From assembly GCF_004762035.2 (NCBI RefSeq), contig NZ_SIJK02000011.1:1-64000 (forward strand): DNA of 64,000 nucleotides, written 5' to 3'. This document shows, piece after piece, positions 9,545 through 17,274 of the stretch. Positions within the stretch are counted from its first letter, which is position 1; each line of letters opens with the position of its first letter. This DNA comes from Candidatus Chloroploca mongolica. GTDB taxonomy: Bacteria; Chloroflexota; Chloroflexia; Chloroflexales; Chloroflexaceae. Under the pieces are notes generated by a model, which worked only from the letters and a program-made list of their open reading frames with translations, had not been told where the DNA came from and did no database searches. Position numbers and translations under genes: made by a program.

Positions 9545-12500
9545 ATGCTGATATTGCAAGCGCTGCTTTTTAGTGCCGTGCAGTGCTGCCTTCTGATCTT
9601 CTGCGGTCTTGGCCTGGCGATGCTGGTGTTGCCAGCATCGTTGCGTGACCATGAAATGACCCTGGCGCCTGCGTTCGGGCTGGCGTTTCTGGCGATCATT
9701 GGGTTCTATGGGACAATCACTGGTTTTACGTTGCGCATGATCCTGCCGGTCGCGCTGCTCGTTAGTGGCGGTTTACTCGTTAGCGCAATGATGACCCGGA
9801 AGCACAAACGGCTTCCAGGAATCTTGCCAGCAGGTGAGCTACTGCCCTTGCTTGGGATCAGCGTGATGTGCTGGCTGCTCTGTGTTGCGCCTGCATTGGC
9901 TTTTGGCCGTTTGATGTCGTTTGGCTATGGGCTCGATGTTGAATTTTATATGTCGCTGGCGGCTTATCTCAAAGAGTATAGCTATCCGACGCTGGCCACC
10001 GCCCCGGCTGGCCCGCTCCGTTCATTGCTGCTGAATCAGCCCATTCATCTGATCGCGTTTGGCGCAACCTATGCCCAGGGTATGGCCGATCTTGCTGGGG
10101 GATGGGAGAGTTGGGATAGCTGGGTGCCGTTCCAGGCTACCCTGCGGAGCGTTGGGTTGCTGGCGCTCTATGCGTTGCTGCGAGGGGCACTCGGTGTGCA
10201 GCGAGCAGGTGCGTTGCTGGGGGTGGCCTTGACTGCCCTGAGTAGTCTATTGCTCTGGCTTACGTATAACAATTTTAGCGCGAGCCTCGCTGCGCTGGCT
10301 GTATTGCCCGCAGCGCTTGCCGTGACGCTGCTGGCCCTGCAAGAGGGGGGCAAGCGAACAATCGTTGGGGCTGGTTTGTTGATGGGCGGGCTCACCTGTC
10401 TCTATTGGCCGATCCTGACGGCTTTTGGTGCGCTGGGGCTAGGGCTGGGGCTTGCAGCGCTCATTGCCCGTCGCGATGCGCCTGGAGCAATCGTGATGCG
10501 CGGCGTTGCATTGCTGACGCTTGGCGGGATCATTGGGCTGGTGCCAAATCTGCGTGCACCCGAGGCTTTCCCTGGGATGTTTGAGGCGGAAGCCCCGTTT
10601 ATGGGCATCGACTTTCTTGTGCCGCCCCCTGTGCTGGCTGGCTGGCTGCGTTTTACCCATCCCGAGCCAAGCGATCCGACGGGTACTGAGGTATGGCTAG
10701 GCTGGCTGGCCCTGGCCGCAGGCGCACTGCTGCTTGGGCGCGGTGTCTGGCGTGGGACAACGCAGCGTGGGGCAACGCTTGGACTCGCCCTATGCGCGCT
10801 GATCTATCTGCTGGGGTTGCGTTTTGTGGTCGCCTATCCGTATGGCTACTTTCGCGGGGCCAGCTATATGGCCCCACTGCTGCTTGGGTTGGCCGGGGCC
10901 GGCATTGGTGCAACTGGTGCCGCAGTCGGTCAGCGCCGGATCGTCCAGGTCGTCGGTGCGATGTTAGCGCTGGTTGTGCTTGTAGCAAGCATCACGGCTA
11001 GCCTGGGGACAACACGAACGTATGCGAGTGGGCCACGGGGCTATAGCCTTGCGACTGATGATCTGCGCCATCTTGCGACCGATCTCGTGCAACCTGGCCC
11101 GGTCTTCTTCTCACCCGCCGCAGCTACCGCACTCTGCGGCACGACGCAGGGTGCCTGGGCCTACTGGTTACGTGATCGTCCGCTGGAGGGATTCGTGCGG
11201 GGGACTTTTGCCTCAAGTGACAATCCACGCGGCGCGGCAATGCCCGCCTACGCGATTCTGCTGCATGACGAAAACCCGCTCGACCACGGCTTTGCGACCC
11301 AGGCCCTCTGGCGCGATGAGTTGGTCGCTGTCTATCCTGCCCCCGCTGAACGCATCGCCTGGTTAAGCGGACTGAGGCCTTATCACGTCGCACCCGCCTG
11401 CCCCGCAACCGTGACGAATCGCTTCCGCGCCAGCCACGGGCTGGGAGCGTATATAGCTGCGACACCTGAAGAGCCTCTAGCAATCTATGCAACTGCTGAG
11501 AGCTTGAGCCTTGCCCCGGTCTCTGATCTCACACCAGCCAAGAACAACCTCGAACTGGCGCTTGTCTCGTTGATCACCCAGACCATCGATCTCACGATAG
11601 GCAACGAAACGCAGCGTCTTAACCTCACGCCCGGGCTGAACATTTATCAGACCGGCACCATATCAGTGCCAGTGCGCGTTGTCTTGCAACCAGCCGCTGA
11701 ACCCGTGCAGATGCACTGGGCCGCCCTCGAAAAGAGCACGCTCAAAAGCCCTAGCCTCGAACCCGCCCGCAACCGGCTCATCCTTGATGTCACGACCAGC
11801 ACGAGCCCGCTTGAGACCGAGGCAGAGATTGATCTGCGCATACGTAATCAGAGCACGCAGCAGTTACGGCTTGCCATCGAGATCTACGAAGAAGTCACCG
11901 GCTACCGTGGCATCCCAGGACATTACGCCGGCACAACAATGACCCTGCCCGCTGATGGCGACTACCAGCTGCGCCTTGATCTCCAGACCCCGGCGGCGGA
12001 TCTCGATGGCACAGATATCGATCTGCAAGCCATTGACCTGCGCGACGGGCAATACTTCGCCAGTCTCTGGGTGTACCAGGGCGAACAGATACGCCGGTTC
12101 ATTCCGCTCGCTGCCTTTGCGCGGCGCAATGGCCTGGTCGAAGATATCGAACCACTGAGTGCCAATACGGTAGCGGTAACGATTGACCCACCCGCGCAGA
12201 CGCTTGAAGCCACCTTTGGCGCGCTTGCCTCGCTGGAAGGCTACGAACTGAGTGCAGAACGGCTGCGTGGTGGCGACAACCTGCGGCTCAGCTTGCTCTG
12301 GCGGGCCGAGGCACCGGCAACGCAACCCTACCTCGTCTTTGTGCAACTGCTTGATGCCAACGAGCAAAAAATTGCCCAATGGGATGGGTTGGCAGGTGGC
12401 GACTGGCGACCAATCAGCGTATGGCAACCGGGCGAACGACTCTGGCAAGACATACCCCTGACAATCGCACCGGATGCACCACCGGGTCGTTATCGTGTTG

Positions 12501-12613
12501 GCATCGGATTGTATGATCCGGGAACGGGTGAACGGCTTGCGCTTGGCAACAACGGCGACATGCTAACCCTGACTGAGGTAGAGGTGATCGATGCATCTGC
12601 TCTGCCACAGTGA
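9545..12613 (+). CDS. Large membrane protein with C-terminal soluble beta-rich region
   Basis: About 1,022 residues. The first half (to about residue 490) is a run of a dozen or more hydrophobic helices with LAAYLKEYSYPTL and YPYGYFRGASYM in loops, resembling integral membrane glycosyltransferase-like or polymer-export proteins. The second half is soluble and appears to hold beta-sandwich modules (for example LDVTTSTSPLETEAEIDLRIRN and, near the end, LRLSLLWRAEAP and PGRYRVGIGLYDPGTGERL), a pattern seen in Chloroflexota cell-surface proteins. I prefer the ATG at 9545 (GAAAGG six bases upstream); an in-frame GTG at 9527 would add six residues. No catalytic motif is recognised. Confidence 0.75.
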   Translation: MLILQALLFSAVQCCLLIFCGLGLAMLVLPASLRDHEMTLAPAFGLAFLAIIGFYGTITGFTLRMILPVALLVSGGLLVSAMMTRKHKRLPGILPAGELLPLLGISVMCWLLCVAPALAFGRLMSFGYGLDVEFYMSLAAYLKEYSYPTLATAPAGPLRSLLLNQPIHLIAFGATYAQGMADLAGGWESWDSWVPFQATLRSVGLLALYALLRGALGVQRAGALLGVALTALSSLLLWLTYNNFSASLAALAVLPAALAVTLLALQEGGKRTIVGAGLLMGGLTCLYWPILTAFGALGLGLGLAALIARRDAPGAIVMRGVALLTLGGIIGLVPNLRAPEAFPGMFEAEAPFMGIDFLVPPPVLAGWLRFTHPEPSDPTGTEVWLGWLALAAGALLLGRGVWRGTTQRGATLGLALCALIYLLGLRFVVAYPYGYFRGASYMAPLLLGLAGAGIGATGAAVGQRRIVQVVGAMLALVVLVASITASLGTTRTYASGPRGYSLATDDLRHLATDLVQPGPVFFSPAAATALCGTTQGAWAYWLRDRPLEGFVRGTFASSDNPRGAAMPAYAILLHDENPLDHGFATQALWRDELVAVYPAPAERIAWLSGLRPYHVAPACPATVTNRFRASHGLGAYIAATPEEPLAIYATAESLSLAPVSDLTPAKNNLELALVSLITQTIDLTIGNETQRLNLTPGLNIYQTGTISVPVRVVLQPAAEPVQMHWAALEKSTLKSPSLEPARNRLILDVTTSTSPLETEAEIDLRIRNQSTQQLRLAIEIYEEVTGYRGIPGHYAGTTMTLPADGDYQLRLDLQTPAADLDGTDIDLQAIDLRDGQYFASLWVYQGEQIRRFIPLAAFARRNGLVEDIEPLSANTVAVTIDPPAQTLEATFGALASLEGYELSAERLRGGDNLRLSLLWRAEAPATQPYLVFVQLLDANEQKIAQWDGLAGGDWRPISVWQPGERLWQDIPLTIAPDAPPGRYRVGIGLYDPGTGERLALGNNGDMLTLTEVEVIDASALPQ

Positions 12614-12628
12614 TACGTTCATGCTCTG

Positions 12629-12657
12629 TTGCCAGAATTGTAAAGATGATGTATAGT
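12629..12657 (+). promoter_or_regulatory. Promoter for glutathione peroxidase gene
   Basis: TTGCCA (12629-12634), a 17-base spacer and TATAGT (12652-12657) form a good sigma-70-type promoter about 80 bases before the ATG. Confidence 0.65.
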
Positions 12658-12736
12658 GTATGCACAGGTATTGCACAATATCTTCGCAGATACGTTATCG
12701 TGAAAAATAGTGAATAGAGAGAAAGAAGAAACACCC

Positions 12737-13240
12737 ATGCAGATTTACGATTTTGAAGCACCGTTGTTGGACAACACCCCACAGTCGCTCGCCGCGTATC
12801 GTGGCAAAGTGGTCTTAATTGTCAACGTCGCCAGCAAATGTGGTTTTGCGCCGCAATACGCTGGGCTCGAGGCGCTGTATGAGCGGTATAAAGATGATGG
12901 CCTGGTCATCCTCGGCTTTCCGTGCAACCAGTTTGGCTTTCAAGAGCCAGGCAACGCCGAAGATATCCAACAGTTCTGTTCAATGACCTATGGCGTCAAC
13001 TTTCCGATTTTTGCCAAAGTTGACGTGAATGGCCCAACGACCCATCCGCTCTACGACTACCTCAAGCGTGCCCAACCTGGCTTTCTTGGGAGCGAGGCGA
13101 TCAAATGGAACTTCACCAAATTCCTGATTGATCGTAACGGAACCGTCCGGCGGCGTTATGCCCCGACTGACACCCCCGAAGCGATTGAGCGCGATCTTAT
13201 CGGCCTCCTCAAAGCCCAGGCCCCCGAAGCCGTGCTATAG
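12737..13240 (+). CDS. Glutathione peroxidase family thiol peroxidase
   Basis: A 167-residue thioredoxin-fold peroxidase. The peroxidatic residue is Cys (C35 in NVASKCGF), not selenocysteine; FPCNQF follows with Q65, and WNFTKFLID supplies the active-site Trp and Asn. Bacterial members usually reduce peroxides with thioredoxin rather than glutathione. The start MQIYDF at 12737 fits the family better than the in-frame upstream ATG at 12710. It has its own promoter and ends at a bidirectional terminator. Confidence 0.93.
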   Translation: MQIYDFEAPLLDNTPQSLAAYRGKVVLIVNVASKCGFAPQYAGLEALYERYKDDGLVILGFPCNQFGFQEPGNAEDIQQFCSMTYGVNFPIFAKVDVNGPTTHPLYDYLKRAQPGFLGSEAIKWNFTKFLIDRNGTVRRRYAPTDTPEAIERDLIGLLKAQAPEAVL

Positions 13241-13245
13241 ATGCT

Positions 13246-13296
13246 AGAGGGCAACGCAAAACGGCCAGCATTGCTGGCCGTTTTGTGTTGCCCTCT
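13246..13296. terminator. Bidirectional hairpin terminator
   Basis: A stem of about 24 bp (AGAGGGCAAC... with CCCTCT at the end, one G-T wobble, loop ATTG) lies between the convergent peroxidase gene and the small minus-strand gene. The stem contains A- and T-runs (CAAAAC/GTTTTG) that would serve either direction. Confidence 0.75.
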
Positions 13297-13303
13297 CCAA
13301 AAC

Positions 13304-13570
13304 TTACCCCTTGACGCGACGCATGATCGCATCAACATCAAGGCCAGCCTGTTTCGCAAGACGGATCTGCTCAAGCAGACGTGCTTCAGCTTCAGCTTTG
13401 CGCGTCTCGGCATCAGTGAGGCGCCGTCGGTCGTCATCAGCTATGAGCAGGCGATCTTCGCGTGCCTGCTCTTCAGTCCACTTCCACGCTTGCTCAAAAA
13501 AGAGGCCAGTTTCACGAAAGAGTAGCGTAAAGATCCCGGTATTATTCTCACCGACCGGACGATTGCTCAT
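13304..13570 (-). CDS. Small charged coiled-coil protein, unknown function
   Basis: An 88-residue protein beginning MSNRPVGENNTGIF at the ATG at 13570, supported by AAGGAG seven bases upstream and a good promoter. The C-terminal two-thirds is highly charged and alpha-helical with a heptad-like pattern (TDAETRKAEAEARLLEQI). A longer in-frame reading to 13663 lacks a ribosome site. I do not recognise the family; it is most likely soluble. Confidence 0.75.
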   Translation of the reverse strand: MSNRPVGENNTGIFTLLFRETGLFFEQAWKWTEEQAREDRLLIADDDRRRLTDAETRKAEAEARLLEQIRLAKQAGLDVDAIMRRVKG

Positions 13571-13604
13571 AAGACGCTCCTTGAAATCAAGCTCCGCTGC
13601 TCCT

Positions 13605-13633
13605 ATTGTATGACGTGGGAGGCAAAAAGTCAA
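13605..13633 (-). promoter_or_regulatory. Promoter for the small coiled-coil protein gene
   Basis: On the minus strand TTGACT (13633-13628), a 17-base spacer and TACAAT (13610-13605) precede the AAGGAG ribosome site and ATG at 13570. Confidence 0.7.
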
Positions 13634-13677
13634 CGCAAAGAACGCGACCGGTTGTGAAACCACACCACTCCTTTATA

Positions 13678-13706
13678 TTGCATTTGGGTAGATGTAATGC
13701 TATAAT
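13678..13706 (+). promoter_or_regulatory. Promoter for the SRPBCC-like gene
   Basis: TTGCAT (13678-13683), 17 bases, TATAAT (13701-13706). It is divergent from the neighbouring minus-strand promoter, with about 45 bases between the -35 boxes. The leader to the next ATG would be short. Confidence 0.7.
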
Positions 13707-13729
13707 CCAGCGAGCGAAGGTTTGCATAT

Positions 13730-14329
13730 ATGAAATGGGGGGCAGCAATGAGGGCATTGCACCAGTTTCGCTCACCGATGGCTCAGACGGGAGCGAGGCG
13801 CTATATCGATCTCGGTGGGCAAGCGGTTCACATCTTTCAATTTGCTGCACCTGTCGATCTGGCGTATGAATACTTCTGCGATGTCCCAGCCGTCTTCGAA
13901 CTCTTGCCCGATGCCCTGAGCTGTTATCCCTATGCGCCAGACCGCTATCGTTTGATCGTCGGAGCAACTGACGGGCATGGGCACAATATGGCGGCGGTCT
14001 TTGATCTTTACGCGCATCACGAGCCTGGCAAAGCTATCCGGATCCATCCAGCTAAGGATGGTCCTCCCCTTTCCGCCGACGAGGGCCTGTTCCACGGCTC
14101 ACTCTCGGCCGATGCGTTCTTTCGTCCGGGGCGTGATTGCACCCTCATTGAGTATGCCGTTGAGATTGACATGTCGATCCCGGTGCCCAATGTGCTGCGA
14201 ATGATGCCAACGGCGTTGCTTCAGTCGATCGGCGAACGCACGATGTCCTTCAAGATGACCCAGATGATCAATGGGTTCACCCGTGGTATTAGCAATGATT
14301 TCCATCTCTGGGCCAATGGGGTAGTCTAA
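13730..14329 (+). CDS. SRPBCC/DUF1997-like protein
   Basis: The 199-residue protein shows the START/SRPBCC pattern: an early beta strand FQFAAPVDLAYEYFCDVPAVFELLPD, a middle antiparallel sheet and a long C-terminal helix (LLQSIGERTMSFKMTQMINGF). It resembles the DUF1997 group known from cyanobacteria and plants, which has no established function. Such folds bind hydrophobic ligands. The ATG at 13748 (preceded by GGGGGG) is a possible alternative start. Transcribed alone from its own promoter to a terminator shared with the FHA gene. Confidence 0.75.
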   Translation: MKWGAAMRALHQFRSPMAQTGARRYIDLGGQAVHIFQFAAPVDLAYEYFCDVPAVFELLPDALSCYPYAPDRYRLIVGATDGHGHNMAAVFDLYAHHEPGKAIRIHPAKDGPPLSADEGLFHGSLSADAFFRPGRDCTLIEYAVEIDMSIPVPNVLRMMPTALLQSIGERTMSFKMTQMINGFTRGISNDFHLWANGVV

Positions 14330-14350
14330 ACGAACTCACGGCTCCTGGGA

Positions 14351-14393
14351 TGAAGAAGCGGCGCGAGAACCAGGTTCTCGCGCCGCTTCTTCA
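14351..14393. terminator. Bidirectional 20-bp hairpin
   Basis: Perfect 20-bp stem (14351-14370 with 14374-14393, loop CAG) between the convergent SRPBCC-like and FHA genes; the outer ends are TGAAGAAG and CTTCTTCA. Confidence 0.75.
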
Positions 14394-14406
14394 TCTCACG
14401 CATTCG

Positions 14407-14745
14407 TTACCAGCGCGAGTTGCCACCAACCTGACGCTCAGCAAGGCTTTCAAGCGAAGCTTTGAAGGTCACCGTGCCAATGGTGATCAGGCTTCCTTCT
14501 TCGATGCGTTGTTGGGACGTGACCGGTTCGCCATTGACAAAGACGGTTGCCCGAGGATCAAGCGGCACAATAAACCAGCGATCAAGGATCGTCCGTAACT
14601 CGGCATGAAGGGGCAAAATGAGGCGATCCAGCAAGATCATGTTACATCCCGGGGTAGAGCCGATAATAGTACTACGACCAGTTACAACGGTTGTTTCGCC
14701 AACACGTGAGCCTGAAACGCCAAGCAATGCGAGTGCGCGTGCCAT
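14407..14745 (-). CDS. Small FHA-domain protein
   Basis: A 112-residue protein made almost wholly of one forkhead-associated domain, a phosphothreonine-binding fold. The STIIGSTPGCNMILLD stretch corresponds to the conserved IGR...S region, LPLHAELRTI to SRxHAxI, and VFVNGEPV to the NG loop. The usual GR and SR are partly replaced (IGS, LPLHA), so phosphopeptide binding is uncertain. It has a near-consensus promoter. No kinase gene is adjacent. Confidence 0.85.
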   Translation of the reverse strand: MARALALLGVSGSRVGETTVVTGRSTIIGSTPGCNMILLDRLILPLHAELRTILDRWFIVPLDPRATVFVNGEPVTSQQRIEEGSLITIGTVTFKASLESLAERQVGGNSRW

Positions 14746-14797
14746 GTGACTCTACCTTTTTCTACCAGATGGGGATTTTTGTTATGGATCTTTAACT

Positions 14798-14826
14798 ACT
14801 ATAGTACTGGCGTGTGCTGATGTCAA
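14798..14826 (-). promoter_or_regulatory. Near-consensus promoter for the FHA gene
   Basis: Minus strand: TTGACA (14826-14821), 17-base spacer, TATAGT (14803-14798), about 50 bases before the start codon. Confidence 0.75.
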
Positions 14827-14850
14827 GATGGAACGAAGGAGCGAACTTTG

Positions 14851-14879
14851 TTGACGCTTATTGGTGCGCATGGTACAAT
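14851..14879 (+). promoter_or_regulatory. Promoter for the CAT tRNA
   Basis: TTGACG (14851-14856), 17-base spacer, TACAAT (14874-14879). Transcription would begin a few bases before the tRNA 5' end at 14891. Confidence 0.75.
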
Positions 14880-14890
14880 GTCGAGCGCTG

Positions 14891-14965
14891 GTCGGGGTAG
14901 CTCAGCGGTAGAGCAAACGGCTCATAATCGTTAGGTCGCGGGTTCAAATCCCGCCCCCGACACCA
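14891..14965 (+). tRNA. tRNA with CAT anticodon (Ile2 favoured; elongator Met possible)
   Basis: A complete cloverleaf can be folded: acceptor GTCGGGG/CCCCGAC (14891-14897 with 14955-14961), D stem GCTC/GAGC, anticodon stem AACGG/TCGTT with loop CTCATAA and anticodon CAT at 14923-14925, T arm GCGGG-TTCAAAT-CCCGC, discriminator A and encoded CCA (14963-14965). The G1-C72 pair rules out initiator tRNA. The C29-G41 pair, the U12-A23 pair and A73 agree with isoleucine identity elements known from E. coli, and the next gene is tilS, whose enzyme modifies the CAT tRNA-Ile. I therefore favour tRNA-Ile2, while automatic tools may call it tRNA-Met. Confidence 0.9.
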
Positions 14966-14970
14966 CCAAG

Positions 14971-15002
14971 ACGATGGAACGTAGGTACGTTCCATCGTTT
15001 TC
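14971..15002 (+). terminator. Hairpin after the tRNA
   Basis: A 12-13-bp perfect stem (ACGATGGAACGTA with its complement) is followed by TTTTCATCTTT just before the tilS ATG. It probably separates tRNA processing from tilS expression, or acts as a partial terminator. Confidence 0.7.
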
Positions 15003-15013
15003 ATCTTTAGCCT

Positions 15014-16435
15014 ATGCACGAGGCGCTCCTTTATCATGTACGCACGGTGTTGCGTCGGTACCACCTCGACCATCCTGAGGTTCTGCTGCTCGTCGCTGTG
15101 TCGGGTGGCCCCGATTCGCTGGTCTTATTGCACCTGCTGACCAAGTTGCGTGCGCAGGGCGGCTCGCAGCTCCATGTTGCCCATCTTGATCACGGGATTC
15201 GCCCTGAGGCTGCCGCCGAGGCTCAGTATGTTGCGACGCTTGCCGCAACCTGGGGCGTGCCCGCAACCTTTGCCCGCCGCGATGTGCCAGCCCTCGCCAA
15301 GGCCCACGCCGAGGGTTTGCCTGCGGCTGCACGCCGTGCCCGCTATCACTTTCTGGCCTCAACAGCGATGGAGATCGGGGCAGGCGCGGTTGTTGTCGCC
15401 CATCAAGCCGACGATCAGGCCGAAACGGTCTTGCTCCACCTGCTCCGTGGGGCCGGTCTCGCCGGGTTGCGCGGAATGCGCGAAGCGGTTCCCTGGGATG
15501 AATGGGCCCCCTCTGAGCTCTCACGTTCCACGCAGGACGCTCCGGCGCTCCTCCGCCCTCTGCTTGCTATTCCTCGTGAACAACTCCTCGCCTACGCGAC
15601 CCACCAGGGCCTCGAACCGGTTGATGATCCGAGTAACCGCGCTGAACGCTATGCCCGTACGCGGATCCGCCAGTTGTTGCCGATCCTTGCCAACGAGAAT
15701 CCCCAACTTGTCGCCGCCCTCGGGCGTACCGCGCGGGTCGTCGCTGATGATTATGCCTTTATCCAGAGCCAGCTTGATCACGTCTGGCCTGATCTCGCCA
15801 CGGTACGTGCAGGTTTCGTCGCCTTGCAACGCGAGCGCTTGCTTAACCTGCCTCTGGCCTTGCAACGCCAGGCCCTGCGTCGTGCCGCCGAACACCTTGG
15901 GGTCACTGATCTCAGCCTGACGCTGATCGAGACAGCGCGTGAGGCCATGTACCACGTCGGACGTCAGTTCCAACTTGGGCATGCGCTCGCGCTTGAGGTG
16001 GAATATGCCACCCTGCTGCTCTCTCAACCGGGATATCAACAACTTGCTGATGTTCCCCAATTGAGCAACGATGAAATCCACTTGCCGATCCCGGGTGTGG
16101 TCGAATTGGGCAACGGGTGGTGGTGCTTTGTCCAGGAAGAACCGCCCGCTGAACCAGATGCGTGGTGGGTAGCCCTGGATGCTGACCGGCTCGCTGGATC
16201 ACTCATCCTGCGCCGTCGACGCGCCGGGGATCGGTTTCGTCCCGTCGGTGGGCCGGGCAGCCGGAAAGTGCAAGATTTTATGGTTGACCGCAAACTGCCG
16301 CGCCGTCTGCGGGATGGCTGGCCGCTCCTCGTTACTCCGACAGCAATTGTTTGGCTTGCCGGGATGCGTGCTGATGAACGCTTTCTTGCCAGCCCAACGA
16401 CTCAGCGTACAATATGGGTAGGGCTTGTTTCATAA
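15014..16435 (+). CDS. tilS: tRNA(Ile)-lysidine synthase
   Basis: The 473-residue protein attaches lysine to C34 of the CAT tRNA-Ile so that it reads AUA. The N-terminal ATP-PPase P-loop is S30GGPDS35, and HxDHGIRPEAAAEAQYV plus VVVAHQADDQAETVLLHLLRGAGLAGL give the other TilS active-site motifs. The C-terminal part (RRRAGDRFRPVGGPGSRKVQDFMVDRKLPR, quoted by position about residues 398-428) is the tRNA-binding TilS-C domain. Its first codon lies 49 bases after the CAT tRNA. The next gene, hpt, is on the same strand, reproducing the frequent tilS-hpt-ftsH gene order. Confidence 0.95.
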   Translation: MHEALLYHVRTVLRRYHLDHPEVLLLVAVSGGPDSLVLLHLLTKLRAQGGSQLHVAHLDHGIRPEAAAEAQYVATLAATWGVPATFARRDVPALAKAHAEGLPAAARRARYHFLASTAMEIGAGAVVVAHQADDQAETVLLHLLRGAGLAGLRGMREAVPWDEWAPSELSRSTQDAPALLRPLLAIPREQLLAYATHQGLEPVDDPSNRAERYARTRIRQLLPILANENPQLVAALGRTARVVADDYAFIQSQLDHVWPDLATVRAGFVALQRERLLNLPLALQRQALRRAAEHLGVTDLSLTLIETAREAMYHVGRQFQLGHALALEVEYATLLLSQPGYQQLADVPQLSNDEIHLPIPGVVELGNGWWCFVQEEPPAEPDAWWVALDADRLAGSLILRRRRAGDRFRPVGGPGSRKVQDFMVDRKLPRRLRDGWPLLVTPTAIVWLAGMRADERFLASPTTQRTIWVGLVS

Positions 16436-16487
16436 CGGATACGCAGGTTTCCCGGCCAGGGAATGCCGGGGTGAGAAGAGGAGTTCA

Positions 16488-17030
16488 ATGCGCGACGACA
16501 TTGCTAGAGTCTTGATTCCATCCGATCAGATCCAGTCACGGGTTCATGAGTTGGCAAGGCAGATTACTCAGGATTATGCCGAGTGTGACACCCTCTTGCT
16601 GGTGGGGGTGCTCAAGGGATGTGCGACCTTTATGGTGGATCTGGCACGTTCCATTGACCTGCCCCTGGCGATAGACTATATTGCCATTGCGAGCTATGGT
16701 GCCAGCACCGAGTCGAGTGGCGTTGTTCGGATGATCAAGGATCTCGAGACGGATATTGCCGGTCGCCATATCTTGATTGTCGAAGATATTATTGATAGTG
16801 GTCTGACCCTTGCCTATTTGTGTGCCCAACTTCAGCGGCGGAACCCCGCCAGTCTGCGTATCTGTACCCTGCTCAATAAGCCTGAACGCCGCAAAGCCGA
16901 GGTCAAGGTTGATTATCTGGGCTTCGATATCCCCAATGAGTTTGTGGTTGGCTATGGCCTGGATTATGCTGAACGCTACCGCAATCTCCCTTATATCGGC
17001 ATTCTTCGCCCCGAAATCTATGCCGAGTGA
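16488..17030 (+). CDS. hpt: Hypoxanthine phosphoribosyltransferase
   Basis: A 180-residue purine salvage enzyme that makes IMP or GMP from hypoxanthine or guanine and PRPP. The PRPP-binding motif is ILIVEDIIDSGLTL (about residues 96-109); DYIAIASYG and FVVGYGLDYAERYRNLPYIG are also typical. I start at ATG 16488 because GAGGAG lies just upstream; the longer frame from 16425 overlaps the end of tilS without a ribosome site. Expressed with tilS. Confidence 0.95.
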   Translation: MRDDIARVLIPSDQIQSRVHELARQITQDYAECDTLLLVGVLKGCATFMVDLARSIDLPLAIDYIAIASYGASTESSGVVRMIKDLETDIAGRHILIVEDIIDSGLTLAYLCAQLQRRNPASLRICTLLNKPERRKAEVKVDYLGFDIPNEFVVGYGLDYAERYRNLPYIGILRPEIYAE

Positions 17031-17063
17031 TCTAGATTACAAATATGGTGTGATCTGGTTCCC

Positions 17064-17092
17064 TTGAAGCAGGGGCATCACTCTGTTATACT
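17064..17092 (+). promoter_or_regulatory. Promoter for ftsH
   Basis: TTGAAG (17064-17069), 17-base spacer, TATACT (17087-17092). The transcript would have a leader of about 175 bases that contains a large composite hairpin before ftsH. Confidence 0.65.
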
Positions 17093-17126
17093 GCAATATA
17101 CGTTCACAATGCCTCCGGTTAGGGTG

Positions 17127-17209
17127 TTGGGGCCTGCGGCTCCCAAAAATCGTGCTGTCGTTGGTCAAAAATGTCGGCTGTGCTGGCATTTTTGACCAAC
17201 GACAACACG
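17127..17209. repeat. Composite palindrome in the ftsH leader
   Basis: A TTGGGGCC/GGCTCCCAA hairpin (17127-17146) is followed by a long imperfect hairpin (17151-17209; TGTCGTTGGTCAAAAATG pairs with CATTTTTGACCAACGACA). It belongs to the same family as the element at 1277. It lies after the hpt stop but also downstream of the ftsH promoter. Confidence 0.7.
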
Positions 17210-17274
17210 GGTTTTAAAGACTCCCGAGCTGGCACGGAGAGAGCACAGAGCTTTTGGAAGGGTAGAAGTAACAT

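Noticed and set aside
12737-13240. Selenocysteine in the glutathione peroxidase, given selA in the window
   Set aside because: The active-site codon is a Cys codon (TGT) in KCGF, and no in-frame TGA occurs.
14858-15073. Minus-strand frame of 71 codons with RDLNPRPNDYEPFALPLSYPDQ-like text
   Set aside because: It is the antisense translation of the CAT tRNA, a well-known spurious frame.
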